Positions 10,816-19,260 of a stretch of DNA of 64,000 bases are shown piece by piece (position 1 is the stretch's first letter; the number at the start of each line of letters is the position of its first letter). The notes under the pieces were generated by a model that was not told the DNA's origin, ran no database searches, and saw only the letters and a list, made by a program, of their open reading frames with translations. The position numbers were made by a program, and so were the translations under genes. This stretch comes from Beijerinckiaceae bacterium (GTDB taxonomy: Bacteria > Pseudomonadota > Alphaproteobacteria > Rhizobiales > Beijerinckiaceae): NCBI GenBank assembly GCA_027532775.1, contig JAPZTO010000001.1, positions 806,001 to 870,000 of the forward strand. Reading direction: 5' to 3'.

Positions 10816-11592
10816 CTACCGGGCGCGCAGGACCAGCGCGCCATTCCAGGCGAGGCAGGCGGCGAGCCCGATCGCCAGCGCCGGGAAGGAGCCGAGCGGC
10901 GCGACGAGCCATCCCGCGAGGGCAAGCGCGAGGGCAAAACCCATCAGGCCCGGCAGGCCGCTGGCGATGACCGCCACCGTCTGGCTGCCGCCGATGCGCG
11001 GCTGCAGGATGGCGACGAGGCTCGACAGGACAATCGGGAAGACGGTGAGCAGGCCCGACAGCGAGGGGCCGAGCGTCCAGGACAGGCCGGTGACGGCGGC
11101 GACGAGGCTGCCGACGGCCAGAGCCCGCAGCGGAATGGCGAACCAGGGGCGCGGCGGTGCGGCGATCCGGTCATTCGAGAGGAAGGGCCGGACGAGCCGG
11201 ATCAGCCCCGGGTAGACCACGAGGCTGGCAGCGAGCGCGGTCGCGAAGGTCCATGGCACATGCTGGAGGGCCAGTGCGACCAGCGCCCATCCCGCGAGGC
11301 TGAGCAGCAAGCTGGGCAGGGTGGAGAAACGCTGCGCGGCATGGGCGTAGATCAGGCAGTAGATTCCGGTGGCAATATTTGTCACCAGCGCGCCGAGCAA
11401 TGCCTTCTCCATGAAGGCCGGCGGATGGTCGGCAGCGAGGAAGGCCAGAGCCGGGCCAGCCGAGATCGGCAGGGTCGCCAGCATGGCCGCGAGGAACGGG
11501 CGGGAGCGCTCCGCGAGGACCGATGTCGACACGACGATCAGGGCAGCGGTGCCCATCTTGGCCGCCAGCAGGAGGAGGGAAGGGAGAATCAT
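10816..11592 (-). CDS. Polytopic membrane protein with internal repeat, unknown function
   Basis: Inner-membrane protein of 258 residues, almost entirely hydrophobic with about nine predicted helices. The two halves (about 1-115 and 140-258) look like a duplicated unit: each starts with a helix of small residues, continues with a LATLPISAGP / LTVFPIVLSS type helix, and ends with a Gly/Ala/Leu-rich pair of helices. I chose ATG 11592 because hydrophobic sequence begins there; 87 further upstream codons are basic, low in similarity and overlap the mbfA promoter. I do not recognise a named family with certainty; GlpM/DUF3147-like small membrane units are a possibility. It is convergent with mutS and divergent from mbfA. 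Confidence 0.68.
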   Translation of the reverse strand: MILPSLLLLAAKMGTAALIVVSTSVLAERSRPFLAAMLATLPISAGPALAFLAADHPPAFMEKALLGALVTNIATGIYCLIYAHAAQRFSTLPSLLLSLAGWALVALALQHVPWTFATALAASLVVYPGLIRLVRPFLSNDRIAAPPRPWFAIPLRALAVGSLVAAVTGLSWTLGPSLSGLLTVFPIVLSSLVAILQPRIGGSQTVAVIASGLPGLMGFALALALAGWLVAPLGSFPALAIGLAACLAWNGALVLRAR

Positions 11593-11758
11593 CGGAACTG
11601 CCTGGTTGCCCCTTCCTAGGACGGATCCTTCCGGACCGGAAGGCGAGGTGGCTACCCTGCATGCGAAAAGATCGCGCCCTTGCCCGGGCCTGATCCCGGG
11701 CGCTTGATTCCTCTGCGCTTGCATCCTCTTCGCTTGCATCCCTGCTGCGAACCAGTAT

Positions 11759-11775
11759 TTTAGAATCATTCCAAA
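11759..11775 (+). promoter_or_regulatory. ICE box, predicted Irr operator upstream of mbfA
   Basis: The sequence TTTAGAATCATTCCAAA lies 13 bases before the mbfA start. It fits the iron control element of alphaproteobacteria, which is bound by the heme-responsive regulator Irr, and is nearly palindromic (TTTAGAA / TTCCAAA). Irr-bound ICE boxes are established for mbfA in Bradyrhizobium and Agrobacterium; the assignment here is by sequence and context only. Position close to the start suggests repression under low iron. Confidence 0.8.
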
Positions 11776-11788
11776 CAAGGATGCTGCC

Positions 11789-12775
11789 ATGCTCGCCTTC
11801 GGCAAGAAGCCCCTGTCTGACCTGACCGAGCGCGAGGTCCTCGCCCTCGCCATCGCAAACGAGGAGGAAGACAGCCGGATCTACCAGGAATTCGCCGAGG
11901 TTTCCGCCGAGGGCTTTCCCGCCTCGGCCGAGATGTTCCGCGCGATGGCCGAGGAAGAGCGCGAACACCGCGCCAGGCTGTTCGAGCTGTTCCGCTCGCG
12001 CTTCGGGGAGAACCTGCCGCCGATCCGGCGCGAGGATGTGCGCGGCTTCATGAGCCGCCGTCCGGTCTGGCTGACGCGCAATCTCAGCCCCGAGGCGATG
12101 CGCGAGGAAGCAGCCTTGATGGAAATCCAGGCCGCCAATTTCTACGACAAGGCGGCGAGCCAGGCGCTCGATACGCGCGTCCGGGAACTGTTTCTCCACC
12201 TTGCGGAGGTCGAGCGCGGGCATCGGAAAAAGGCCGATGCGCTCGAGGGCGAGCACCTGACGCCGGAGCATCTTGCCGACGAGGCCGCGACGCGCCACCG
12301 GCAATTCGTGCTGACCTATGTGCAGCCGGGCCTGGCGGGGTTGATCGACGGCTCCGTCTCGACGCTGGCGCCGCTCTTCGCGGCCGCCTTCGCCACGCAG
12401 AGCAACTGGGAGACCTTCCTCGTCGGCCTCGCGGCGTCGGTCGGGGCCGGCATCTCGATGGGCATCACCGAGGCCATGTCGGATGACGGGATGATTTCCG
12501 GCCGCGGCTCGCCCGTGGTGCGCGGCATCGTCTGCGGGCTGATGACCTGCCTCGGCGGGCTCGGCCATACCCTGCCCTATCTCGTCCCCTCGAGCTGGCC
12601 GAACGGCTTCTGGATCGCGACCACCCTTGCGGGCATCATCGTGGCAATCGAGCTGATCGCCATCTCGTGGATCCGGACGAAATACATGGACACGCCGTTC
12701 CTCCGCTCGGTGTTCCAGGTCGTCGTAGGCGGCGTCCTGGTGCTGCTCGCCGGCATCGTGATTGGCGGATCATAG
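11789..12775 (+). CDS. mbfA: Membrane-bound ferritin-like / VIT1 iron exporter (MbfA type)
   Basis: Fusion of an N-terminal erythrin/ferritin-like domain to a C-terminal VIT1/CCC1 membrane transporter domain; characterised homologues export iron and protect from peroxide. Residues 1-150 show the paired metal-binding ExxH motifs (EEEREHRARLF, EVERGHRKK) and Glu-rich helices (AIANEEEDSRIYQEF, LMEIQAANFYDKA). Residues 170-328 carry about five transmembrane helices beginning GLAGLIDGSVSTLAP. Start ATG 11789 has AAGG at 11777-11780. An ICE box ends 13 bases upstream of the start, in line with iron control by Irr. Length of 328 matches the family. Confidence 0.92.
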   Translation: MLAFGKKPLSDLTEREVLALAIANEEEDSRIYQEFAEVSAEGFPASAEMFRAMAEEEREHRARLFELFRSRFGENLPPIRREDVRGFMSRRPVWLTRNLSPEAMREEAALMEIQAANFYDKAASQALDTRVRELFLHLAEVERGHRKKADALEGEHLTPEHLADEAATRHRQFVLTYVQPGLAGLIDGSVSTLAPLFAAAFATQSNWETFLVGLAASVGAGISMGITEAMSDDGMISGRGSPVVRGIVCGLMTCLGGLGHTLPYLVPSSWPNGFWIATTLAGIIVAIELIAISWIRTKYMDTPFLRSVFQVVVGGVLVLLAGIVIGGS

Positions 12776-12841
12776 GAATTATTGCCTTTTCACGGACAGA
12801 AATCCGATCTATCCCTACCGTTTTCGGGCAGGGAGAGCAGG

Positions 12842-14371
12842 ATGGTTTCCCGCGTGGCGACCGTGGCCTTCGAGGGAATCGAGGCCCGCCCGGTCGATGT
12901 GCAGGTGCAGGTGGCGTCCGGCACGGTGAAGCTCAACCTTGTCGGCCTGCCCGACAAGGCCGTGGCCGAAAGCCGGGAGCGCATCCGCGCCGCCCTCACC
13001 GCCTCCGGGCTGGCACTGCCGGCGAAGCGCATCATCATCAATCTCGCCCCGGCCGACCTGCCGAAGGAGGGCAGCCATTATGACCTGCCGATCGCGCTCG
13101 GGATCATGGCGGCCATCGGCGCCATCCCCGGCGATGCGCTGGAAGGCTATACCGTGCTCGGTGAACTGGCGCTCGATGGCTCGATCTCGCCGGTGGCCGG
13201 CGTGCTGCCGGCGGCGATCGGCGCGAACCAGCGCGGCCACGGGTTGATCTGCCCGGCCCGGTGCGGGCCCGAAGCGGCCTGGGCCGGCAGCGAGATCGAT
13301 GTGCTGGCACCCCAATCCCTGATCCAGCTGGCGAACCATTTCCGCGGCAGCCAGGTGCTGCGGCGGCCGGAACCGGCGATCCGCGTCGACACAAGCCCCC
13401 TGCCGGACCTGCGCGACATCCGTGGGCAGGAAAGCGCGAAGCGGGCGCTCGAGATTGCGGCAGCCGGCGGCCATCACCTCCTGCTGAACGGGCCGCCCGG
13501 CGCCGGCAAGTCGATGCTGGCAGCGCGGCTGCCCTCGATCCTGCCGCCGCTGAGCCCGGCCGAGTTGCTCGATGTATCGATGATCCATTCGGTGGCAGGG
13601 CTGCTGACCGATGGCGCCCTGACGGACCGCCGTCCCTTCCGGTCGCCGCATCATTCCGCCAGCATGGCCGCGCTGACGGGCGGCGGCATCCATGCCCGGC
13701 CAGGCGAGATCTCGCTGGCGCATGGCGGCGTCCTGTTCCTCGACGAATTGCCTGAATTCTCCTCGCAGGCGCTCGATGCCCTCCGTCAGCCGATCGAGAC
13801 GGGACTGGTCTCGGTTTCGCGCGCCAACCATCGCGCCACCTATCCGGCCCGGTTCCAGCTTGTCGCGGCGATGAACCCCTGCCGGTGCGGGCAGGCTTTC
13901 GATCCCGGCTTCACCTGCCGGCGGGCACCGAACGAGAAATGCGTCGCCGCCTATGCCGGCCGGCTGTCCGGCCCGCTGATCGACCGGTTCGACCTGGTGA
14001 TCGACGTCCCTGCGGTTGCGCTGGGCGATCTCTTCGTGCCGCCGCCGAAGGAGGGGTCGGCCGAGGTGCTCGGACGGGTCGTCGAGGCCCGGGCGCGGCA
14101 GGCCCGGCGCTATGCCGCCCTCGGCCTCGAGGGCATCCGGTTGAATGCACAGGCTCCGGCAGGCGCGCTCGAGACGGTTGCTTCTCTTGACGGGGAAAGC
14201 GAAGCCCTGCTGCGCAAGGCCGCCGAACATCTCCGCCTTACCGCGCGCAGCTTCCACCGCGTGGTCAAGGTCGCCCGCACCCTGGCGGATCTCGACGGCG
14301 CCGAGGCCGTTTCCCGCCCGCATTTCGCCGAGGCGCTCTCGCTCCGCAGCCGCTCGCTGGCCGGGCTCTGA
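12842..14371 (+). CDS. comM: YifB/ComM family Mg-chelatase-like AAA+ ATPase
   Basis: 509 residues. ComM is a hexameric helicase that promotes branch migration during natural transformation in Vibrio and related bacteria; the role in alphaproteobacteria is untested. The N-terminal Lon-protease-like ChlI domain (AFEGIEARPVDVQVQV) is followed by the AAA+ core with Walker A GPPGAGKSML, Walker B LFLDELPEF and a C-terminal Mg_chelatase C domain. A Cys-rich loop (MNPCRCG...CRR) lies in the ATPase. The start is ATG 12842 with a purine-rich GGGAGAGCAGG just upstream; a 20-codon upstream extension is rejected for lack of similarity. Confidence 0.92.
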   Translation: MVSRVATVAFEGIEARPVDVQVQVASGTVKLNLVGLPDKAVAESRERIRAALTASGLALPAKRIIINLAPADLPKEGSHYDLPIALGIMAAIGAIPGDALEGYTVLGELALDGSISPVAGVLPAAIGANQRGHGLICPARCGPEAAWAGSEIDVLAPQSLIQLANHFRGSQVLRRPEPAIRVDTSPLPDLRDIRGQESAKRALEIAAAGGHHLLLNGPPGAGKSMLAARLPSILPPLSPAELLDVSMIHSVAGLLTDGALTDRRPFRSPHHSASMAALTGGGIHARPGEISLAHGGVLFLDELPEFSSQALDALRQPIETGLVSVSRANHRATYPARFQLVAAMNPCRCGQAFDPGFTCRRAPNEKCVAAYAGRLSGPLIDRFDLVIDVPAVALGDLFVPPPKEGSAEVLGRVVEARARQARRYAALGLEGIRLNAQAPAGALETVASLDGESEALLRKAAEHLRLTARSFHRVVKVARTLADLDGAEAVSRPHFAEALSLRSRSLAGL

Positions 14372-14452
14372 GCGCGGCCGGCTTCAAGCATCCTTTAACG
14401 ACATCCGCGAATCGCCTGGTGCCGGGAATGCCTTCGTAAACTTCGCGCCGCC

Positions 14453-16219
14453 ATGATGCCGGAAACAAACAAGACAGGCGTCACGGTGGATATCTCCCTG
14501 CTGGGGTTGCACCCCATCACCTATATGGCCACGGCTGCAGCGCTGGTTTTCGCGTTGGTGGCCATGGCCCTGCTGCGTGACCTGCACCGGCTGCGCGAGC
14601 AGCACGGGCGGGTGCAGGCCGAACGCGCCCGTCTCGACAGCGAACTCGACCGCCTCGGCCGGACCAGCGCCCGCGTCGAGGCGAGCAGCGAGGCGAAGTC
14701 CCGCTTCCTCGCGACGGTCAGCCACGAGATCCGCACCCCGCTCAATGGCGTTCTCGGCATGGCCGACCTGATGATGGATACGCCGCTGACGCCGGAACAG
14801 GCGAGCTATGCCCGGGCGATCAAGACCTCCGGCGAGGCTTTGCTCTCGCTGATCGAGGAGATCCTCGATTTCTCCCGCATCGAGGCCGGGAAGCTTGAGG
14901 TGCAGGACCAGCCGGTCAACCTTGCCAGCCTGGTCGAGGGTGTCGTCGAGTTGCTCGCCCCCCGCGCACAGGGGAAAAACCTCGAGATTGCGGCCATGTT
15001 CGATCCGAGCCTGCCCGAGACCATTCTCACCGATGGCGCGCGGCTGCGCCAGATCCTGACCAATCTCGCCGGCAATGCCGTCAAGTTCACCGAGGCCGGC
15101 GGGGTGGGCGTCCGGGTCGACCGGCTCGACGACATGCTGCGCTTCACCGTGTCGGATACCGGGCCGGGCATTCCGGAAAACCGGCTGGACACGATTTTCG
15201 AGGAGTTCGAACAGGTCGAGATGCAGGCCAGCAAGCATGGTGGTACCGGGCTTGGCCTTGCCATTTCCCGCCGCCTTGCGCGCCTGATGGGGGGCGACAT
15301 CCATGCCCGCTCGATGCTTGGCCACGGCGCGGAATTCGTCCTGCTGCTGCCGCTCCGGCAGGCAGGCACGCCGCGCGAACGCGCGGCAGCCCTCCAGGCA
15401 GGAGGCCTCGAGGTTCTCATCCTCGCTGCCGGGCCATTCGAAGGCGCCTTCCTGGCCGGGCAGATCCGGCAGGCCGGCGGCCGTTGCCGGGTGGTCCGGC
15501 AACCGGAGGATGCGTTCGCTGCCCTTGAGGCGAAGCCGATCGACCTGCTGATGGTCGATGCGGCTTTCGGGGTCGAAGCCGCGCGGCAGGTCGTCCGAGC
15601 CAGCCTTGCGGCGGGCTGCAAGCGGCATATCGTGCTGCTCTCGCCCTATGAACGGCGCAGTTTCGGCCCGCCATCAGCGGCAGGGTTCGACCGCTACCTC
15701 GTCAAGCCGGTCCGCAACCGGTCGCTCGCCGCCCAGCTGGGCGACTGGGACGGGCCGGAAGCGGCGATCGTGGCGGAAGCACAGGAAGCCAGCCTCGGCG
15801 AACCGCTGGCCGGGCGGCGGATCCTGATTGCCGAGGACAATGATATCAACGCCTTGCTAGCCGGAAGGCTGATCGAAAGGTTGGGTGGCCGGCCGGTTCG
15901 CGCCTCGACCGGGCGCGAGGCGCTGACCTGGCTCGAGGCTTCCATCCTGCCGGGCGGACAGCCTTTCGATGCCATGCTCTGCGATGTCCGGATGCCCGAT
16001 CTCGACGGTCTTGCCGTCATCCGGGCCTGGCGAAGCCTCGAGACGAGCCATGCGCTTCGGCCGATGCCGGCGCTGGCCCTGACTGCCAATGCCTTTGCCG
16101 AGGATCGAGAGGCCTGCCTGAATGCGGGTTTCGATGACTTCCTGCCCAAGCCGCTCGATCGCGACCGGTTCGTCTCGATTCTCGCCCGGCTGATGCCGCA
16201 GGCCCGCCAGGTCGCGTGA
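14453..16219 (+). CDS. Hybrid sensor histidine kinase with pseudo-receiver and receiver
   Basis: 588 residues. One N-terminal membrane helix (about 21-42, ITYMATAAALVFALVAMALL) is followed by a short coiled coil (LHRLREQHGRVQAERARL) and no periplasmic sensor domain. HisKA carries phospho-accepting His91 in SHEIRTPLNG; the HATPase has DTGPGIPE and GGTGLGLAISRR. Residues about 310-430 look like a degenerate receiver: Asp369 and Lys418 are kept but the N-terminal acidic pair is lost (VLILAAG). A canonical receiver follows (IAEDND, Asp511 in CDVRMPDLDG, Lys in LPKPLDR). No cognate regulator gene is adjacent; the next gene is olsB, 106 bases downstream. Its signal is unknown. Confidence 0.88.
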   Translation: MMPETNKTGVTVDISLLGLHPITYMATAAALVFALVAMALLRDLHRLREQHGRVQAERARLDSELDRLGRTSARVEASSEAKSRFLATVSHEIRTPLNGVLGMADLMMDTPLTPEQASYARAIKTSGEALLSLIEEILDFSRIEAGKLEVQDQPVNLASLVEGVVELLAPRAQGKNLEIAAMFDPSLPETILTDGARLRQILTNLAGNAVKFTEAGGVGVRVDRLDDMLRFTVSDTGPGIPENRLDTIFEEFEQVEMQASKHGGTGLGLAISRRLARLMGGDIHARSMLGHGAEFVLLLPLRQAGTPRERAAALQAGGLEVLILAAGPFEGAFLAGQIRQAGGRCRVVRQPEDAFAALEAKPIDLLMVDAAFGVEAARQVVRASLAAGCKRHIVLLSPYERRSFGPPSAAGFDRYLVKPVRNRSLAAQLGDWDGPEAAIVAEAQEASLGEPLAGRRILIAEDNDINALLAGRLIERLGGRPVRASTGREALTWLEASILPGGQPFDAMLCDVRMPDLDGLAVIRAWRSLETSHALRPMPALALTANAFAEDREACLNAGFDDFLPKPLDRDRFVSILARLMPQARQVA

Positions 16220-16245
16220 GGCGTGGCCTTTCCAATGCTTTGAAT

Positions 16246-16263
16246 TTGTCATCGAATTGTCAT
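16246..16263 (+). promoter_or_regulatory. Pho box upstream of olsB
   Basis: TTGTCATCGAATTGTCAT is two identical 7-base repeats (TTGTCAT) separated by 4 bases, the layout of a PhoB binding site (consensus CTGTCAT-N4-CTGTCA). It is 62 bases before the olsB start. PhoB-dependent olsB expression is established in Sinorhizobium, where phosphate starvation triggers ornithine-lipid synthesis; here it is inferred from sequence. Confidence 0.82.
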
Positions 16264-16325
16264 AAGCAAGGGGCAGAAGCATCCGGCAATCCGGGTCCAA
16301 CTGGATATGCCAAGGGAGAATGCCC

Positions 16326-17273
16326 ATGCTCCGGCCGAATGTGCCTGGTGCCCCACCGAGCCCCGCCAAGCGGCTCAGATCCCCCTTCCTCGATCCCCGC
16401 GCGTTTGTCGGCAGACTGAACCCCACCAACCGGATCGTCCGGGATGGCGGTGGCCTGCCGGAATCCCTCGGCCGGATCGGCTCGCTCGAAGTCCGGCTGG
16501 CCCGGACCACGAAGGATATCCGCCGCGCCCAGCGGTTGCGCTACAAGGTCTTCTTCGAGGAGATGAGCGCGACGCCGAATGCGCGCAACCTGATTTCCCG
16601 CCGCGATGTCGACCCGTTCGACCGGATCTGCGACCATCTGCTCGTCATCGACCACGAGGGCAAGACGAGCCGGTTCGGCAAGCCCAAGCCGAAGGTGATC
16701 GGAACCTACCGCCTGCTGCGTTCCGAAGTGGCGGCAGCGCAGGGCGCAGATTTCTACACCGCCGGCGAATATGATCTCGGCCCGCTTCTCGCTGCGAATC
16801 GCGGAGCGCGGATGCTCGAACTTGGTCGGTCCTGTGTTCTCAAGCCGTGGCGCACCAAGCGGACGGTCGAGCTGCTCTGGCATGGCATCTGGCGCTATGT
16901 CCTCCACCACAAGATCGAACTGATGTTCGGCTGCGCCAGCCTCGAAGGCACCGATCCGGATGCGCTGGCGCTGCCGCTGGCTTTCCTGCATCATCATGCC
17001 CGGGCGACCGAAGGCCTCTCGGCGCGTGCCTTGCCGTGGCGCTATACGCCGATGGACCGGATGGAGAAGGACGCCGTCGATCTCAAGGCCGCAATGAAGA
17101 CGCTGCCGCCGCTGATCAAGGGCTATCTCCGCCTCGGCGCATTGTTCGGCGAGGGCGCAGTGATCGACCGGCAGTTCGGCACCACCGATGTGTTCGTGGT
17201 GGTCAAGGTCAGCGCGATCGATCCGCGTTACATCGCCTATTACGGCGCGGATGCGGGCCGTCACACGGCCTGA
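16326..17273 (+). CDS. olsB: L-ornithine N-alpha-acyltransferase, GNAT family (OlsB type)
   Basis: Catalyses the first step of ornithine-lipid synthesis: transfer of a 3-hydroxyacyl chain from ACP to ornithine. The 315-residue protein has the long OlsB/hemolysin-like N-acyltransferase fold (RLRYKVFFEEM, DHLLVID, GTYRLLRSE, LELGRSCVLKPWR). It is longer than the Sinorhizobium enzyme through a proline-rich N-terminus. I chose ATG 16326 rather than ATG 16320 because AGGGAG at 16313-16318 gives proper spacing to the second. A Pho box sits in its leader. olsA is not in the window. The 3' end overlaps the convergent epimerase gene by 13 bases. Confidence 0.85.
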   Translation: MLRPNVPGAPPSPAKRLRSPFLDPRAFVGRLNPTNRIVRDGGGLPESLGRIGSLEVRLARTTKDIRRAQRLRYKVFFEEMSATPNARNLISRRDVDPFDRICDHLLVIDHEGKTSRFGKPKPKVIGTYRLLRSEVAAAQGADFYTAGEYDLGPLLAANRGARMLELGRSCVLKPWRTKRTVELLWHGIWRYVLHHKIELMFGCASLEGTDPDALALPLAFLHHHARATEGLSARALPWRYTPMDRMEKDAVDLKAAMKTLPPLIKGYLRLGALFGEGAVIDRQFGTTDVFVVVKVSAIDPRYIAYYGADAGRHTA

Positions 17274-18136
17274 TTGCCGGCTTCGAGGCAGGCGAGCAGC
17301 CCCTCGCGATAGGTTGGGAAGCGGAAGGCATAGCCCAGCCGCGCCTTGATGCGCGCATTCGAGACGCGCTTGTTCTCGCCATAGAAGCTGCGCGCCATGG
17401 GCGAGAGCTCGGCCGTTTCGAAAGGCTGTTCCGGCGGCGGTTCCATCCCGAGCAGGCCGGCCGCATGGGCCACGACATCCTGAGGCGGGCAGGGCTCGTC
17501 ATCGGTCAAGTTGAGGATCCCAAGCGGACCGTCTCCCAGCAAGGCCGCTGTGACAGCACCGGCGATATCGCCGACATGGATCCGGTTGAAGACCTGACCG
17601 GGCTTAACCAGCCGGCGAGCGGTGCCGGCGCGCAGGTTCTCGATGGCCGAGCGCCCGGGGCCATAGATGCCGGAGAGCCGGAAGATCCCGAGCTCCGCCC
17701 CCTGCCGGTCCGCAAAATCCTGCCAGGCCTGCTCGGCGGCGAGGCGCTGCACGGAACGCGGCGAAACCGGCTGCGGGACCGTGTCCTCGTCCACCCAACC
17801 GCCCTGATGATCGCCATAGACCCCGACCGTGGAGAGATAGGCGATTCTCGTCAGGGCCGGCATCATGACGGCGGAAAGCCCGGCCGCCAGCAGCGGATCT
17901 CCGTCCTCGTCCGGCGGGGCGGAGACAAGGAGATGCGTGGCCCGGCCGAGCATGGCGACGAGTTCAGTCGAGAGCGTAGTCCCGCCAAAGACATGCGCGT
18001 CCCAGCCGGCCGCGCGCAAGGCCGTCGCCTTGGCCTCGCTCCTGACCGTGACCGTAATCGCCCCGGCATCCGGCCGGATCTCGCGCGCAATCGCGGCAGC
18101 GGAATAGCCGAACCCGATGATCACCAGTCGCATCAT
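17261..18136 (-). CDS. NAD-dependent epimerase/dehydratase family protein
   Basis: SDR-type protein of 291 residues with an N-terminal dinucleotide-binding motif (LVIIGFGYSA), a catalytic-like region STVGVYGDHQGG with Tyr, and the IYGPGRSA and NRIHVGDIA segments typical of extended SDRs. The substrate is unknown. Start ATG 18136 overlaps the TGA of queG (ATGA), so the two are probably co-translated; ATG 18133 is an adjacent alternative. The gene ends inside the convergent olsB reading frame. A nucleotide-sugar or sulfolipid substrate is possible but nothing in the sequence decides it. Confidence 0.85.
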   Translation of the reverse strand: MMRLVIIGFGYSAAAIAREIRPDAGAITVTVRSEAKATALRAAGWDAHVFGGTTLSTELVAMLGRATHLLVSAPPDEDGDPLLAAGLSAVMMPALTRIAYLSTVGVYGDHQGGWVDEDTVPQPVSPRSVQRLAAEQAWQDFADRQGAELGIFRLSGIYGPGRSAIENLRAGTARRLVKPGQVFNRIHVGDIAGAVTAALLGDGPLGILNLTDDEPCPPQDVVAHAAGLLGMEPPPEQPFETAELSPMARSFYGENKRVSNARIKARLGYAFRFPTYREGLLACLEAGNQAV

Positions 18137-19260
18137 GCCTGCTCTCCGATTGCCAGGGCGGCTTCCCATTCGTCCCGGACCTCGGGATCCGGCTCGCGCG
18201 GCAGAAGGCGCTGCGCCGCTTGCCTTACCTGCTCCGCCGGAGCCAGACGGGCCAGCGCCCAGACAGCCATGCCGCGGACAAGGGGGGATTCATCCTCCAG
18301 CCGGGCCCCGACCAGCGGCAGGAAACGCGGCAGGCCGGAATTGCCGATCGCGATCAGGACGTTGCGGATAAAACGGTCGCGCCCCGTACGCTTGATCGGC
18401 GTGCCGGCATAGAGCGCCCGGAACGCGGCGTCATCGAGTTGTACCAGATCGGCGAGATCAGCACCGGCGAGGTCACCCCGCAGGGCGAGCTTCTGGTCGC
18501 GGCTGGCGGCGGCGAACTTGTTCCAAGGGCAGACGGCGAGGCAATCGTCGCAGCCGAAGACCCGGTTCCCGAAAGCGGGGCGCAGATCACGCGGGATGAC
18601 GCCTTTGTGCTCGATGGTGAGATAGGCGATGCAACGGCGCGAATCGAGCTTGTAGGGGCCGGGAAAGGCATCGGTCGGGCAAGAATCGAGGCAGCGGCGG
18701 CAGCGGCCGCAATGATCCTCGCCCGGCGGTTCCGGCGCGATATCCAGCGTGGTGTAGACCGCGCCTAGAAAGAGCCAGTTGCCGAAATCGCGGCTGACCA
18801 GCACCGTGTGCTTGCCCTGCCAGCCGAGGCCCGCCTGCATGGCCAGCGGCTTTTCCATCACCGGCGCGGTATCGACGAAAACCTTCACTTCGCCGCCGTG
18901 ATGCTCGACCAGTTCGCGCGCGAAGGCCTTGAGCCTTGCCTTGATCACATCGTGGTAGTCGCGCCGGAGCGCATAGAGCGCGAGCGAGGCCTTGTCCGGA
19001 TGGGCGAGGCCGGCGAGGACATCGCCCTCGATCCCGTAATTCGTGCCGAGTACGAGGACGGAGCGAACCTCCGGCCAGAGCTGTTTCGGCGAGGCCCGAC
19101 GCTCGGGTTCGCGGGCCATCCACCCCATCTCGCCCTCGAAGCCGTTGGCCAGCCAGTCGGTCAGCCCGGCCGCGCGCGCGGCATCATTCTCCGGCGCCGC
19201 GACGCCGAGCGCGTCGAAACCATGCTTTTCCGCAAGCGGGCGAAGAGCGGCGGCGGTCAG
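18133..19260 (-). CDS. queG: Epoxyqueuosine reductase QueG
   Basis: Cobalamin- and iron-sulfur-dependent reductase in the last step of tRNA queuosine synthesis. It has two ferredoxin-type clusters (CGRCRRCLDSCP and CDDCLAVCP) and a C-terminal PBS/HEAT-like region (RFLPLVGARLEDESPLVRG). The N-terminal match to the family begins at FLTAAALRPL; no ATG, GTG or TTG lies near there. CTG 19260 is the best candidate because it forms a CTGA overlap with the GST stop, giving 375 residues; the alternative is TTG 19386, with 42 extra residues lying inside the GST gene. Start is therefore uncertain. It is followed by the epimerase gene in an ATGA overlap. Confidence 0.88.
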   Translation of the reverse strand: MTAAALRPLAEKHGFDALGVAAPENDAARAAGLTDWLANGFEGEMGWMAREPERRASPKQLWPEVRSVLVLGTNYGIEGDVLAGLAHPDKASLALYALRRDYHDVIKARLKAFARELVEHHGGEVKVFVDTAPVMEKPLAMQAGLGWQGKHTVLVSRDFGNWLFLGAVYTTLDIAPEPPGEDHCGRCRRCLDSCPTDAFPGPYKLDSRRCIAYLTIEHKGVIPRDLRPAFGNRVFGCDDCLAVCPWNKFAAASRDQKLALRGDLAGADLADLVQLDDAAFRALYAGTPIKRTGRDRFIRNVLIAIGNSGLPRFLPLVGARLEDESPLVRGMAVWALARLAPAEQVRQAAQRLLPREPDPEVRDEWEAALAIGEQA

